A DNA stretch of 14,370 bases from Candidatus Eiseniibacteriota bacterium (GTDB lineage: Bacteria > Eisenbacteria > RBG-16-71-46). The notes beneath the pieces are model-generated. The model did not search any database, had not been told where the DNA came from, and saw nothing but the letters and a program-made list of their open reading frames with translations. The first letter of the stretch is position 1. The number at the start of each line of letters is the position of its first letter. Positions 6,073 through 13,112 of this stretch are shown here, one piece after another. The position numbers were made by a program, and so were the translations under genes. Location of the stretch: assembly GCA_023249815.1 (NCBI GenBank), contig JAHFBX010000033.1, positions 1-14,370 on the forward strand, in the 5' to 3' direction.

Positions 6073-7809
6073 CTAGAACGCCTGCGACGAGCCGAACGAG
6101 AATACCGGTTCCCGGCGGCCGTCGCGCGAGGGCGAGAGCGGGAACGCGACGTCGAAGCGCACCACCTGGTTGCGCGAAGCGTGCGGGAACGTGAGGCGCA
6201 GGCCGAAGCCCGCGCCGTGGTGCCACGGCTCGCGGTCCCCTCCCGGTCCCCAGGCGCGGGCCGCGTCCACGAACACCGCCCCGCCCACGCTCGCCAGGTC
6301 CCACAGCCCGCGCGCCGCCACCCAGCGAGTCTCTCCATTGAAGCGCCAGACCTGCGTCCCCGCGAGAGCCTGGACAGAGTAGGCGCGCAGGCCGTTCAGC
6401 CCACCCACCACGGTCTGCACCTCGCGCGGCGCCCGGTCCGCCGCCTCGCCGTGCGCCGCGAGCACGACCGCGACGTCCGCCGCGGGTTGTTGGATCCAGC
6501 GCGCGTCGAGCCCCGCAAGCGTCTCGCGGGCCCCGCCCCGGATGCGGGTGGACAGCTGGCCGCGCGCGAAACCAAAGCCCAAGCGCTTGGTCTCGTGTCC
6601 GGCCTCGAGGCGCATCTTCATGAGCCCCTCGTCGGCGGTACTGCCGAGCGCCTTGAGGATGAGGCCGCCCTCCATGCTCGCGAGCGAGCCCACGTCGAAA
6701 TCCTCGATCGGGTCGAACAGTTCCACGCCCCGCCGCTCGATGAACTGCGGCTTCCAGAACTGGACGCGCACCGAGGCCGATCGCAGCTTCAACTCCTCTT
6801 CGCCGGCCGGGAACGCGATCGCCTCACCGGGCTCGGCCTCGGTGACGCCATAGCGCCGGTCGTGCTGCATCAGCGCGAACGTGTAGCGGCGCACCACACC
6901 GTCCGTGAACCGCGTCCCGACGCCGTATTCCAGTTGGTGCAGCTCGAACTCGAACGGAAATCTCGCCACCACGGTCCCCGTCTTGAACAGTTGCTGCTCG
7001 GCGCTCGATCGCCACCACGACGCGGTCCACGACGAGCGGTCGTCGAGCGAGCGGAACGGATCGCGCAGCCAGACGGCGTTGGAGACGCCGCCCGTGCCCG
7101 TTCCCGCCTGGAACTGCCCCTCGAGCTGGCTCCCGAGGATGCGGCGTGCACGCACGTTGACCGTGCGCGTGTGGCCGGTGGGCTCATCGCGCAGGTTCAA
7201 CGACAGGCCGAGGCCCATGCCGAACAGGTTCCGCTCCGTGAACCCCACCGAGCCGTACGTGCGCTCTCCACCACGCTCGAGGTTCAACTCGGGATGCGTC
7301 GTCCATGTGTCGTGCGTCACCACGAGCACGTTCACCGAGTCGGTCGTGAGGCGAGAGCGGATCGTGTCAGGCTCGAGGTACTCGAGGCCGCGCAACAGCC
7401 GCTGGCTCTCGATGATGCGATCGGCGGTCCAGATGTCGCCGGGAGCCATGAGCAACTGCGCGCGCACCGTGGCGCCGCGCGTGCGCACGTGGAGGCGGTT
7501 GGCGGTGCGATAGACCGCGGCGAAGCGCCCGGGCGGCACGGGCTCGAAGATGTCGAGGCAGCGCACCTCGATCCGCCGGATGGTCGCGCCCTCGCAGCGG
7601 GCGCGCACGATGCTGTCGCTGGCGGCGCCATACGGCATGCCGAGCGTGTCCTCGGGCGGAGCGCCAGGCGCCACGACCGCTTCGGGCGGCACCACGAGCG
7701 TGTCGGCGGCCACCAGAGGCAGCGGGGGCGCCACCCGGGCGCCGCTCGGGATCGCGGCAGCCATGAACGCCATGAGCGCGAGGGCGCCACCCGCCCCCCT
7801 CGCGCTCAT
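6073..7809 (-). CDS. Single-POTRA outer-membrane beta-barrel protein (Omp85/BamA-TamA-like)
   Basis: From ATG 7809 this is 578 residues: a signal peptide of about 20 residues, a Pro/Val-rich spacer, one POTRA-like module (starting at IRRIEVRCLDIF and ending DSVNVLVVTHDTWTT), then a long barrel rich in alternating aromatic and polar residues. ERTYGSVGFTERNLFGMGLGLSLNL after the POTRA is typical of Omp85-type first strands. The protein ends in VRFDVAFPL...FSFGSSQAF with a C-terminal Phe, the usual barrel-assembly signal. True BamA carries five POTRA repeats and is larger, so this is not the essential BamA. An in-frame ATG at 7857 would overlap cpoB by 23 bp and would bury the signal peptide, so 7809 is preferred; neither has a strong Shine-Dalgarno. 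The gene starts 25 bp after cpoB. Confidence 0.78.
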   Translation of the reverse strand: MSARGAGGALALMAFMAAAIPSGARVAPPLPLVAADTLVVPPEAVVAPGAPPEDTLGMPYGAASDSIVRARCEGATIRRIEVRCLDIFEPVPPGRFAAVYRTANRLHVRTRGATVRAQLLMAPGDIWTADRIIESQRLLRGLEYLEPDTIRSRLTTDSVNVLVVTHDTWTTHPELNLERGGERTYGSVGFTERNLFGMGLGLSLNLRDEPTGHTRTVNVRARRILGSQLEGQFQAGTGTGGVSNAVWLRDPFRSLDDRSSWTASWWRSSAEQQLFKTGTVVARFPFEFELHQLEYGVGTRFTDGVVRRYTFALMQHDRRYGVTEAEPGEAIAFPAGEEELKLRSASVRVQFWKPQFIERRGVELFDPIEDFDVGSLASMEGGLILKALGSTADEGLMKMRLEAGHETKRLGFGFARGQLSTRIRGGARETLAGLDARWIQQPAADVAVVLAAHGEAADRAPREVQTVVGGLNGLRAYSVQALAGTQVWRFNGETRWVAARGLWDLASVGGAVFVDAARAWGPGGDREPWHHGAGFGLRLTFPHASRNQVVRFDVAFPLSPSRDGRREPVFSFGSSQAF

Positions 7810-7834
7810 CCGGTACGCGGGCCGAATCCCCGGA

Positions 7835-8668
7835 TCAGCGCTTGCCGATGCGATCACGAGCCAACTGGGACTCGCCGCTCTGCGGGAATCGCTTGATCAG
7901 CTCCTCGAACGTCTTGCGCGCGTCGGCATTTCGATTCAGGCGCTCCTCGCAGAGGCCGAGCTTGTACAGCGCGGCGGGCGCGCGGTCGCCGGTGCCCCAA
8001 CGCGCCCCGACGCGCGCGTATTCGACGAGCGCACTGTCGAACTGCGACTGCGCGAAGAAACACTCCCCGGCCCCGTACTGCGCGTTGTCCGCCAGGTCCG
8101 TGTCGGGGAATCGCCGCAGATACTCGCGGTAACTGCCGAGCGCCATCGCGTAGCGGCCCTGCGTGAGATCCTGCGTCGCCTGGTCGTAGAGCTGTGTCGG
8201 ATCGGGCCCGCCCGTCGTGGAGCCCGGCGAACTTCCGGGCGGGGTTCCCGGTGTGGAACCCGGATTCGGCGAGCCCGTGGCTGGCGGATCCGCCTGGCGC
8301 GGCGGAGCCTGCCGTTCGGACACGATGCGGAACCGGGCCATGATGTCGTCGAGCTTGCCCTCGAGCCGGCCGAGCGTCTCCTCCGTCTCGCGCGACGTGC
8401 TCGACGCCGTGGCACGCGTGGCGTGCAGCACGTCACGCTGCCCGGCCAGCTCCCGCAGCGTCTCGTCCAGCGTTCGGGCGCTGACCGAGTCACGCACGCT
8501 CATCTGGTCCACCTGCGTGCGCAGGCTGTCGAGCCCCGACTTGAGCAGCACCATCTGCGTCGTGTAGCAGCCGGGCGTGGCGAGCGCGGACAGCAGCAGC
8601 AGCGCTGCCCATGCCCGGCCCGCGCGCCGGGTCCCTCGGCCAGGGACCCCGAGCTCTCGCGCGCTCAT
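7835..8668 (-). CDS. cpoB: Tol-Pal system coordinator CpoB/YbgF-like protein
   Basis: This 277-residue exported protein has a hydrophobic segment (about 20-30) followed by TPGC, making Cys34 a possible lipidation site though the lipobox is imperfect. Residues of about 38-105 are a heptad-rich coiled coil with QMVLLKSGLDSLRTQVDQ. A Gly/Ser/Pro linker (about 125-153) leads to three TPR units starting at DPTQLYDQATQDLTQGRYAMALGSYREYLRRFP. Coiled coil plus C-terminal TPRs next to pal is the CpoB arrangement; CpoB links Tol to peptidoglycan synthesis during division in E. coli. ATG 8668 overlaps the pal stop as ATGA and has GGAG 11 nt upstream. Lipoprotein status would differ from soluble E. coli CpoB. 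Confidence in family is high owing to both domains and context. Confidence 0.88.
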   Translation of the reverse strand: MSARELGVPGRGTRRAGRAWAALLLLSALATPGCYTTQMVLLKSGLDSLRTQVDQMSVRDSVSARTLDETLRELAGQRDVLHATRATASSTSRETEETLGRLEGKLDDIMARFRIVSERQAPPRQADPPATGSPNPGSTPGTPPGSSPGSTTGGPDPTQLYDQATQDLTQGRYAMALGSYREYLRRFPDTDLADNAQYGAGECFFAQSQFDSALVEYARVGARWGTGDRAPAALYKLGLCEERLNRNADARKTFEELIKRFPQSGESQLARDRIGKR

Positions 8669-9192
8669 CTCGCCGTGAACTCCACGCGACGGTTACGCGC
8701 CCAGGCCGCCTCGTCGTGACCCTCGTCCGCGGGACGCTCCTTGCCGTACGAGATGACTCGGAAGCGGCTGCCCGCGATCCCCTGGTCCGAGAGGTATGCC
8801 GTCACGGCCTCGGCGCGCTTCTGGCCCAGCGCCTGGTTGTACTCGACCGTGCCGCGCTCGTCGCAGTGTCCGTCCACCGAGACGTTCAACGACGGGTTGT
8901 CGCGCAGCAGCTTCGCGTTGGCGTCGAGTGCTGCGCGCGCGCCGTCGTCCAGCGTGAACGAGTCGTACGCGAAGTAGATGATCTGGAGGTCCTTGGCGGC
9001 CACCGGGGGCGTCGACGGCTCGGGCGCGGGAGCTGGGGCGGGCGTGCTCGGCGTGGGCGTCGGCGTGGTCTCGGTCGGGGTCGGCGCCGGCGGCACCGGC
9101 GAGGTCTTCGCGGGCTTCTTGGCGCAGCTGACGAGCGCGCTCGCCAGCGCCACCGCCATCACGAGTGCGAGGAATCGGGAACGGAAGTTCAT
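8665..9192 (-). CDS. pal: Peptidoglycan-associated lipoprotein Pal
   Basis: The 175-residue precursor has a lipoprotein signal ending in LVSC with Cys23 as the lipid-attachment residue. A Thr/Pro/Ala linker (about 28-64) joins it to an OmpA-like peptidoglycan-binding domain. That domain shows IIYFAYDSFTL, DGHCDERGTVEYNQALGQKRAEAVTAYL and GKERPADEGHDEAAWARNRRVEF, which closely parallel the E. coli Pal segments that bind diaminopimelate and TolB. Pal sits in the inner leaflet of the outer membrane, holds peptidoglycan, and is released from TolB by TolQRA. ATG 9192 has GGAGGA with 7-nt spacing. It follows tolB after 52 bp, the largest gap in the array, which leaves room for a local promoter that I could not identify. 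Confidence 0.95.
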   Translation of the reverse strand: MNFRSRFLALVMAVALASALVSCAKKPAKTSPVPPAPTPTETTPTPTPSTPAPAPAPEPSTPPVAAKDLQIIYFAYDSFTLDDGARAALDANAKLLRDNPSLNVSVDGHCDERGTVEYNQALGQKRAEAVTAYLSDQGIAGSRFRVISYGKERPADEGHDEAAWARNRRVEFTAR

Positions 9193-9244
9193 ATCGGGGT
9201 CCTCCAGACCTATCGGGCGATGAGCGGATCGGTGACGTGTGTGA

Positions 9245-10522
9245 TCAGGGCCCGGTCGAGCGTCGCGGCGACCAGGCCGGTGAGAGCGCGCGCCGCCCCC
9301 CGGTGTCGAGCTTCCGGGGCAGGGCGCCATCGAGGTCGGTCACCCATAGACCGTACCTCCCATCGCGGTTGGACGCGAACGCGAGGTGGCGGCCGTCGGC
9401 CGACCAACGCGGGTTCTCGTTGTTGCCGCCCGTCACCATGGGCTGGGCCCCGGTGCCGTCCGCGCGGCAGGTCCAGATGTCGAAGCCTCCGCCCACACGC
9501 GTCACGAACGCGATGCGGTCGCCCTTCGGCGACCACGCGGGCGAGTCGGTGTAGTCCACGTCGAACGTGAGTCGCCGCACGTTGCCGCCGTCGGCGTCCA
9601 TCACGTAGAGCTGCGGCGAGCCCGAACGATCCGACGTGAACGCGATCTCCCGTCCGGTCGGCGACCAGCTCGGCGACGTGTCGATGGCGCGGTGGTTCGT
9701 CAGGCGCTGCGGGCTGCCGCCACGCGCGTCGAGCGAGTAGATCTCGGCATTCCCGTCTTGCGACAGTGTGCAGGCGACGCGCTGGCCGTCCGGCGAATAG
9801 GCCGCGCTCGTGTTGAGTCCGGGGCGCCCCGAGACGAGGAACGGCTTGCGTTGGTCCGGCGCCATCACGCAGATGGTCGGCCCATTCCCGCCGCGCCACG
9901 TCGTGAACAACAGCAACGAGCCCTCGGGTGACCACGACGGGGACTGGGCGATCGAGCGGTCAGCGGTGAGCGGCCGCGCGCCGTGGCCATCGGCGTCCAT
10001 CAGCCACAGCTCCTTGTCGCGCCCTTCCTGGACGACGAACGCGATGCGCGAGTCCGCCACCCCGCGCTCGCCCGTGATCTGCTGGACGCAGTCGTCACTG
10101 AAGCGGTGGAGCAGCCGTCGCCAGTCGGTGACGGACGCCGAGTAGTCACGCACGAGGATGACCCTCCGACCGGGGTAGTCGCGGAGCTCCCCTTCGAGGC
10201 GCACCTGCGAACCGGACACCGTCCAGCGCCCGCTCACGACGAACTGGGACTGCTGGCTGGCGCTGTCGGGCGCCCACGCGCGCTGCACCTGGAACACCGC
10301 CGAGGATTGAAGATCCGCCGCGAGCACCTCGTCCGCTTCGCGGATCGGCGCCGCGCCGCTCGCGGGGCCACGCAGCGCCTCAGCTCGCAGCGGCAGTCGC
10401 GCGAGCTGCCCGGTCTTCAAGTCGATGCGCACGTCGGCCCCCTGCGCGGACGCGCGCGGGGAAGTCGCGAGCACCAGGCAGCAGGCGACGAGCAACGGGG
10501 TGGCGAAGCGGCGAGTGGTCAT
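9245..10522 (-). CDS. tolB: Tol-Pal system periplasmic beta-propeller TolB
   Basis: This 425-residue protein starts with a signal peptide (1 to about 26, cleavage near ASA-Q). It is followed by the TolB N-terminal alpha/beta domain (DEVLAADLQSSAVFQVQ..., to about residue 150) and a six-bladed propeller made of repeated PD40-like units such as SPSWSPEGSLLLFTT, AAYSPDGQRVACTL, SPSWSPTGREIAFTS, SPAWSPKGDRIAFVT and NPRWSADGRHLAFAS. TolB binds Pal with its propeller and TolA with its N-terminal end in the periplasm. The ATG at 10522 shares one base with the upstream TGA (TGATG), and the ribosome site is weak (GGGA), so re-initiation after the TolA-like gene is likely. Length matches the usual 400-440 residues of the family. 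Confidence 0.94.
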   Translation of the reverse strand: MTTRRFATPLLVACCLVLATSPRASAQGADVRIDLKTGQLARLPLRAEALRGPASGAAPIREADEVLAADLQSSAVFQVQRAWAPDSASQQSQFVVSGRWTVSGSQVRLEGELRDYPGRRVILVRDYSASVTDWRRLLHRFSDDCVQQITGERGVADSRIAFVVQEGRDKELWLMDADGHGARPLTADRSIAQSPSWSPEGSLLLFTTWRGGNGPTICVMAPDQRKPFLVSGRPGLNTSAAYSPDGQRVACTLSQDGNAEIYSLDARGGSPQRLTNHRAIDTSPSWSPTGREIAFTSDRSGSPQLYVMDADGGNVRRLTFDVDYTDSPAWSPKGDRIAFVTRVGGGFDIWTCRADGTGAQPMVTGGNNENPRWSADGRHLAFASNRDGRYGLWVTDLDGALPRKLDTGGRRALSPAWSPRRSTGP

Positions 10523-11187
10523 CAGGGTCCCGTGTACTCGAAGCCGAAGTGGATGCCGAGGTCCGCTCCCGAATAGCCGAGCGGCAGCGGCGGCAATTGT
10601 TCCGTGATGACGACGGCGCGGATCGCCGACTGGTCGAACAGCTCGTTGCCCGAGCCGACGTCCACGCGCAGGCTCGAGATGCCGCCCGAGCGCGAGACCC
10701 GGAAGTACACTTCGACGCGCGCGCCGGGCGGTGCGCCCTGCGGGGGCGTCCAGTTGCGCGCGACCTGCGCGCGCACCATCTGCAGGTAGTACGCGAACTC
10801 GAAGTTGGCGTCGTCGACCGCGACCTGTCCCGAGAGCCCGCCGGCCACTGGTGCGAAGGGCAGCACCGTGCGCCGGCTGGACGTGACGGGCGAAACATCG
10901 TCCGACGGCAGCGGCTTCTGCTTGGGGTCCGCGGGCTTCGGCTGCTGCTTCACCTCCGGTTTCGGACGCGGCTTGGGCTTCTCGATCTGGACGCCCTGCT
11001 TCTCGTCCGGGGTGACCGCGTCGTTCGCTTTGACGACCGGCGCGGGCGGTGGCTCGGGCTCGCCGATCAGCGCCACCTGCACGACGTCGGGGCCGGGGAT
11101 CACGATCGTTCGTGACGGGCGCACGACGAACAGCACCGAGAGGAGTGCCACGTGCAGCGCGGTGGAGGCCGCGATCGTGCCGCGCAC
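10522..11187 (-). CDS. tolA: TolA/TonB-like energy transducer
   Basis: The 221-residue protein has a single N-terminal membrane anchor (about 4-22). It is followed by a periplasmic Pro/Lys/Glu-rich stretch (about 43-95, with KPKPRPKPEVKQQPKP) and a C-terminal TonB/TolA domain (about 125-221) with QVARNWTPPQG, VEVYFRVSRSGGI, SGNELFDQSAIRAV and LPPLPLGYSGADLGIHFGF. It occupies the tolA position between tolR and tolB, so it should link the TolQR proton motor to TolB-Pal. It lacks the long Ala/Lys-rich helix of enterobacterial TolA (about 420 residues) and looks more like TonB. GTG 11187 shares one base with the tolR TAG and has AGGAG at 8-nt spacing. Position argues for TolA; domain architecture alone would give TonB. 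Confidence 0.85.
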   Translation of the reverse strand: MRGTIAASTALHVALLSVLFVVRPSRTIVIPGPDVVQVALIGEPEPPPAPVVKANDAVTPDEKQGVQIEKPKPRPKPEVKQQPKPADPKQKPLPSDDVSPVTSSRRTVLPFAPVAGGLSGQVAVDDANFEFAYYLQMVRAQVARNWTPPQGAPPGARVEVYFRVSRSGGISSLRVDVGSGNELFDQSAIRAVVITEQLPPLPLGYSGADLGIHFGFEYTGP

Positions 11188-11588
11188 TAGCGGCGCTCCT
11201 GCGCGGGCTGCGTCACCAGGCCCAGTGACACCACCCCGGCGCGGCGCAGGCGCGCGATCAACACAACGATGTCGCCGTATGGCACGCTCTGGTCGGCCTT
11301 CAAGTACACCGGCCGCTCGGACGCACGTGCGCGGCGAAGCGCGTCCTCGAACTGCCCGGATGGCACGACGCGCTCGCCGACGGCGATGGCACCGCCGCGG
11401 CGAACGCTCACGATGAGACCCTCGCGCACGTCGAGTCCGCGCGTCGCCACCTTGGGTAGGTCGACTTCGAGCCCGCCCTGCAGGAACGGCGCCGTCACCA
11501 TGAAGATGATGAGCAGCACGAGCACCACGTCCACGAGCGGCGTGACGTTGATCTCCGCCATGGGCCCGCGCTGGGATTGCAGCTTCAC
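11187..11588 (-). CDS. tolR: TolR/ExbD-family proton-motor subunit
   Basis: This 133-residue protein has one transmembrane helix near the N-terminus: INVTPLVDVVLVLLIIFMVTAPFL. Asp20 lies at the conserved proton-pathway position. The periplasmic part ends with ERPVYLKADQSVPYGDIVVLIARLRRAGVVSLGLVTQP, the usual ExbD/TolR C-terminal domain. With TolQ it uses the proton motive force to energise TolA. The GTG at 11588 is selected because it overlaps the tolQ stop as GTGA and has CGGAG about 10 nt upstream; an internal ATG (Met10) would leave only a few residues before the helix and has no ribosome site. The stop is TAG, sharing one base with the TolA-like start. Family certain; TolR rather than ExbD from the operon context. 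Confidence 0.93.
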   Translation of the reverse strand: MKLQSQRGPMAEINVTPLVDVVLVLLIIFMVTAPFLQGGLEVDLPKVATRGLDVREGLIVSVRRGGAIAVGERVVPSGQFEDALRRARASERPVYLKADQSVPYGDIVVLIARLRRAGVVSLGLVTQPAQERR

Positions 11589-12307
11589 GAGTGGCGCGCT
11601 CCGAGCCGGCGGTCCATGTACTCGCTCGTGAACTGCGCTGCGGAGTGGCCGATCTCGCGCAGCTTGCCGAGGCAGTGGTTGTAGCCGATCACCGACGGGA
11701 TCGCCGCCGCCAGGCCGGCGATCGTGGCGATGAGCGCCTCGGCGATGCCCGGGGCCACCACGACGAGCGTGGCCGAGCCCTGCGCTCCGATGTTCACGAA
11801 CGACACCATGACGCCCCACACCGTTCCCATGAGGCCGATGAACGGCGCCACGCTGCCGGTGGTCGCGAGGAATCCGACATGGCGTTCGAGCTGGTTCACA
11901 GCCTCGTCGGCCGCACGGTCCATGGCACGCTGCACGAGTTCGAACCGAGCCGCCGCACCCACTGACTCGGCGGCGTGCTGTTCGGTGGCCTTGTGACCGG
12001 CGAGCGCCGTCCGGGCGAGCACGGAGATCGGGTGCTGGTGTGCCGCCATCCTCACGTCCCCGCCCACCTCGAGCCCGCGGAACGCCTGCAGGAAGCGGGC
12101 GTCCTGCACGCGGACCCGGGCGTAGAGTCGCAGCCGATCCCACAGCACAGCCCACGAGTAGACGGACATGCCGACGAGCAGGAGCAACACCGCCTTGGAG
12201 AACGCGCTGGCGTGCGCGATCAGCGACGGGATCGAGGACGCCGCAGCGGCGCCGGCCTGCAGCGGCAGTAGGGACAGCAGAACGGTCGGTAGCGAGGCGA
12301 TCACCAT
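11585..12307 (-). CDS. tolQ: TolQ/ExbB-family proton-motor subunit
   Basis: This 240-residue inner-membrane protein has transmembrane helices at about 33-55, 147-172 and 185-209 and a cytoplasmic region between the first two. The family signature ATTGSVAPFIGLMGTVWGVMVSF (148-170) and AEALIATIAGLAAAIPSVIGYN (189-210) are present. It forms the stator channel with TolR. An additional hydrophobic stretch at 3-22 precedes the first canonical helix and may be a signal-like or extra membrane segment. ATG 12307 is chosen because AAGGAAGG lies 9 nt upstream; longer in-frame starts (to 12445) would encode a Cys/Arg-rich non-conserved segment. It is the first gene of the minus-strand array, and its leader contains two hairpins described separately. 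Confidence 0.94.
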   Translation of the reverse strand: MVIASLPTVLLSLLPLQAGAAAASSIPSLIAHASAFSKAVLLLLVGMSVYSWAVLWDRLRLYARVRVQDARFLQAFRGLEVGGDVRMAAHQHPISVLARTALAGHKATEQHAAESVGAAARFELVQRAMDRAADEAVNQLERHVGFLATTGSVAPFIGLMGTVWGVMVSFVNIGAQGSATLVVVAPGIAEALIATIAGLAAAIPSVIGYNHCLGKLREIGHSAAQFTSEYMDRRLGARHS

Positions 12308-12310
12308 CGG

Positions 12311-12329
12311 CTTCACCTTCCTTGTGAAG
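12311..12329 (-). promoter_or_regulatory. tolQ leader hairpin presenting the Shine-Dalgarno in its loop
   Basis: Seen directly: the arms CTTCAC and GTGAAG (6 bp, perfect) enclose a 7-base loop that on the tolQ mRNA reads AAGGAAG, i.e. the Shine-Dalgarno itself. The 3' arm ends 3 nt before the tolQ ATG. An exposed ribosome site in a loop could aid initiation or be the target of a regulatory RNA or protein. Function is inferred. Confidence 0.5.
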
Positions 12330-12337
12330 TCGCGCAG

Positions 12338-12357
12338 GTCCGCGACGATTCGCGGAC
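12338..12357 (-). promoter_or_regulatory. Perfect 8-bp inverted repeat in the tolQ leader
   Basis: Seen directly: GTCCGCGA, a CGAT spacer, then TCGCGGAC form a perfect 8-bp inverted repeat with a 4-base loop, 31 nt upstream of the tolQ start and immediately 5' of the Shine-Dalgarno hairpin. As RNA it would be a stable hairpin; as DNA it could be a dimeric operator. There is no following U-tract, so it is not a standard intrinsic terminator. Confidence 0.5.
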
Positions 12358-12581
12358 ACATTCGCCAGGAGAGCACATGCACGCTAGCACATGCCGTGCG
12401 CGCGCCCCAAGCTCCACCGCGACCTCGAGCGTATCTTCCGCACAACCCCGGAACACGTCGTCGTCGCAGTCAAGAGCCTGAAAAATCCAGACCGTGCACG
12501 TCACGCGTCGTTGCTTTGCGGTTACAGTTCTCGTGCGAGACACCGAACACCCCTCCCTACGCCGCCGTCCGAGGACTCTCC

Positions 12582-13082
12582 ATGACCCGACTCCGGACTC
12601 CGCTTCGCTTCACCGTCGCCGCGATCGCGATGCTGGCGTGCGCTCCATTGCACGCGCACGCGAAACAGGCGCCGCCGTTCTCGGTGAAGACGCTCGACGG
12701 CAAGCCGCTCAAGCTCTCCGACCTGCGTAAGCGCCCGGTCATCGTGGACTTCTGGGCCACGTGGTGCGGCCCGTGCCGCGCGAGTATGCCGCACCTGTCC
12801 ACGATGCAGTCGCGCTACGGCAAGCAGGGGCTCACCGTGATCGGCCTGTCGGTGGACGAGAACGGCCCGCAGAGCGTGCGCAGGTTCGCGCAGCAGCTTG
12901 GCGTCAAGTTCACGCTCGCCATGGCAAACGACGACGTGCTCGACGCGTACGGCCCCATCCGCTCGATCCCGACCACGTTCTTCATCGATCGCAACGGCGC
13001 CATCGTGCGCCGCGTCGTGGGCTACATCGACGGCGACACGATGGAGGACTACGTCAAGGAGATCGTCGAGGGCGACGACTAG
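12582..13082 (+). CDS. TlpA/ResA-like exported thioredoxin-fold protein
   Basis: This is a 166-residue precursor with a signal peptide (1 to about 27, ending HAHA-K). A thioredoxin-like domain follows with the redox motif WATWCGPCR (CGPC at 62-65), LTVIGLSVDENGPQSVRRF and the cis-proline strand SIPTTFFIDRNG (Pro130). It belongs to the TlpA/ResA/AhpC-TSA-related group, which reduces disulfides in exported proteins, for example apocytochrome c or cell-envelope targets. ATG 12582 has GAGGA at 6-nt spacing; longer upstream open frame without signal sequence is discarded. It is the only plus-strand gene, divergent from tolQ and convergent with another thioredoxin-like gene. A periplasmic reductase role is inferred; the electron donor (a CcdA/DsbD-like protein) is not in the window. 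Confidence 0.9.
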   Translation: MTRLRTPLRFTVAAIAMLACAPLHAHAKQAPPFSVKTLDGKPLKLSDLRKRPVIVDFWATWCGPCRASMPHLSTMQSRYGKQGLTVIGLSVDENGPQSVRRFAQQLGVKFTLAMANDDVLDAYGPIRSIPTTFFIDRNGAIVRRVVGYIDGDTMEDYVKEIVEGDD

Positions 13083-13112
13083 GAGCTTGCCGCACGGCCC
13101 GTCGCCCGGCCG

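Larger units (their letters stand above)
12308..12581. promoter_or_regulatory. Divergent intergenic region between tolQ and tlpA
   Basis: This 274-bp gap must contain the promoters of tolQ (minus) and tlpA (plus). Besides the two leader hairpins it holds a 9-bp direct repeat AGCACATGC at 12372-12380 and 12386-12394, and a TCTCG-N2-CGAGA palindrome at 12529-12540 before tlpA. TTGACT is present on the minus strand at 12469-12474 but has no convincing -10 at proper spacing. No sigma-70 promoter could be assigned with confidence, and no RNA gene or conserved small ORF was recognised. Confidence 0.6.

Noticed and set aside
6181..7896. Plus-strand open frame of 571 codons opposite the single-POTRA barrel gene
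   Set aside because: It is the shadow of a high-GC gene: its composition is His/Arg/Ala-rich, no motif is recognisable, and the minus-strand protein has a signal peptide, POTRA and barrel features.
12469..12474. TTGACT on the minus strand as a -35 element for tolQ
   Set aside because: No TATAAT-like hexamer occurs 16-18 bp downstream (that stretch is CCGGGG-rich), so a promoter call is not justified.
13083..13112. GGCC-N8-GGCC symmetry between the convergent thioredoxin genes as a bidirectional terminator
   Set aside because: The arms are only four self-complementary bases and there is no T-tract on either side, so it is expected by chance in GC-rich DNA.
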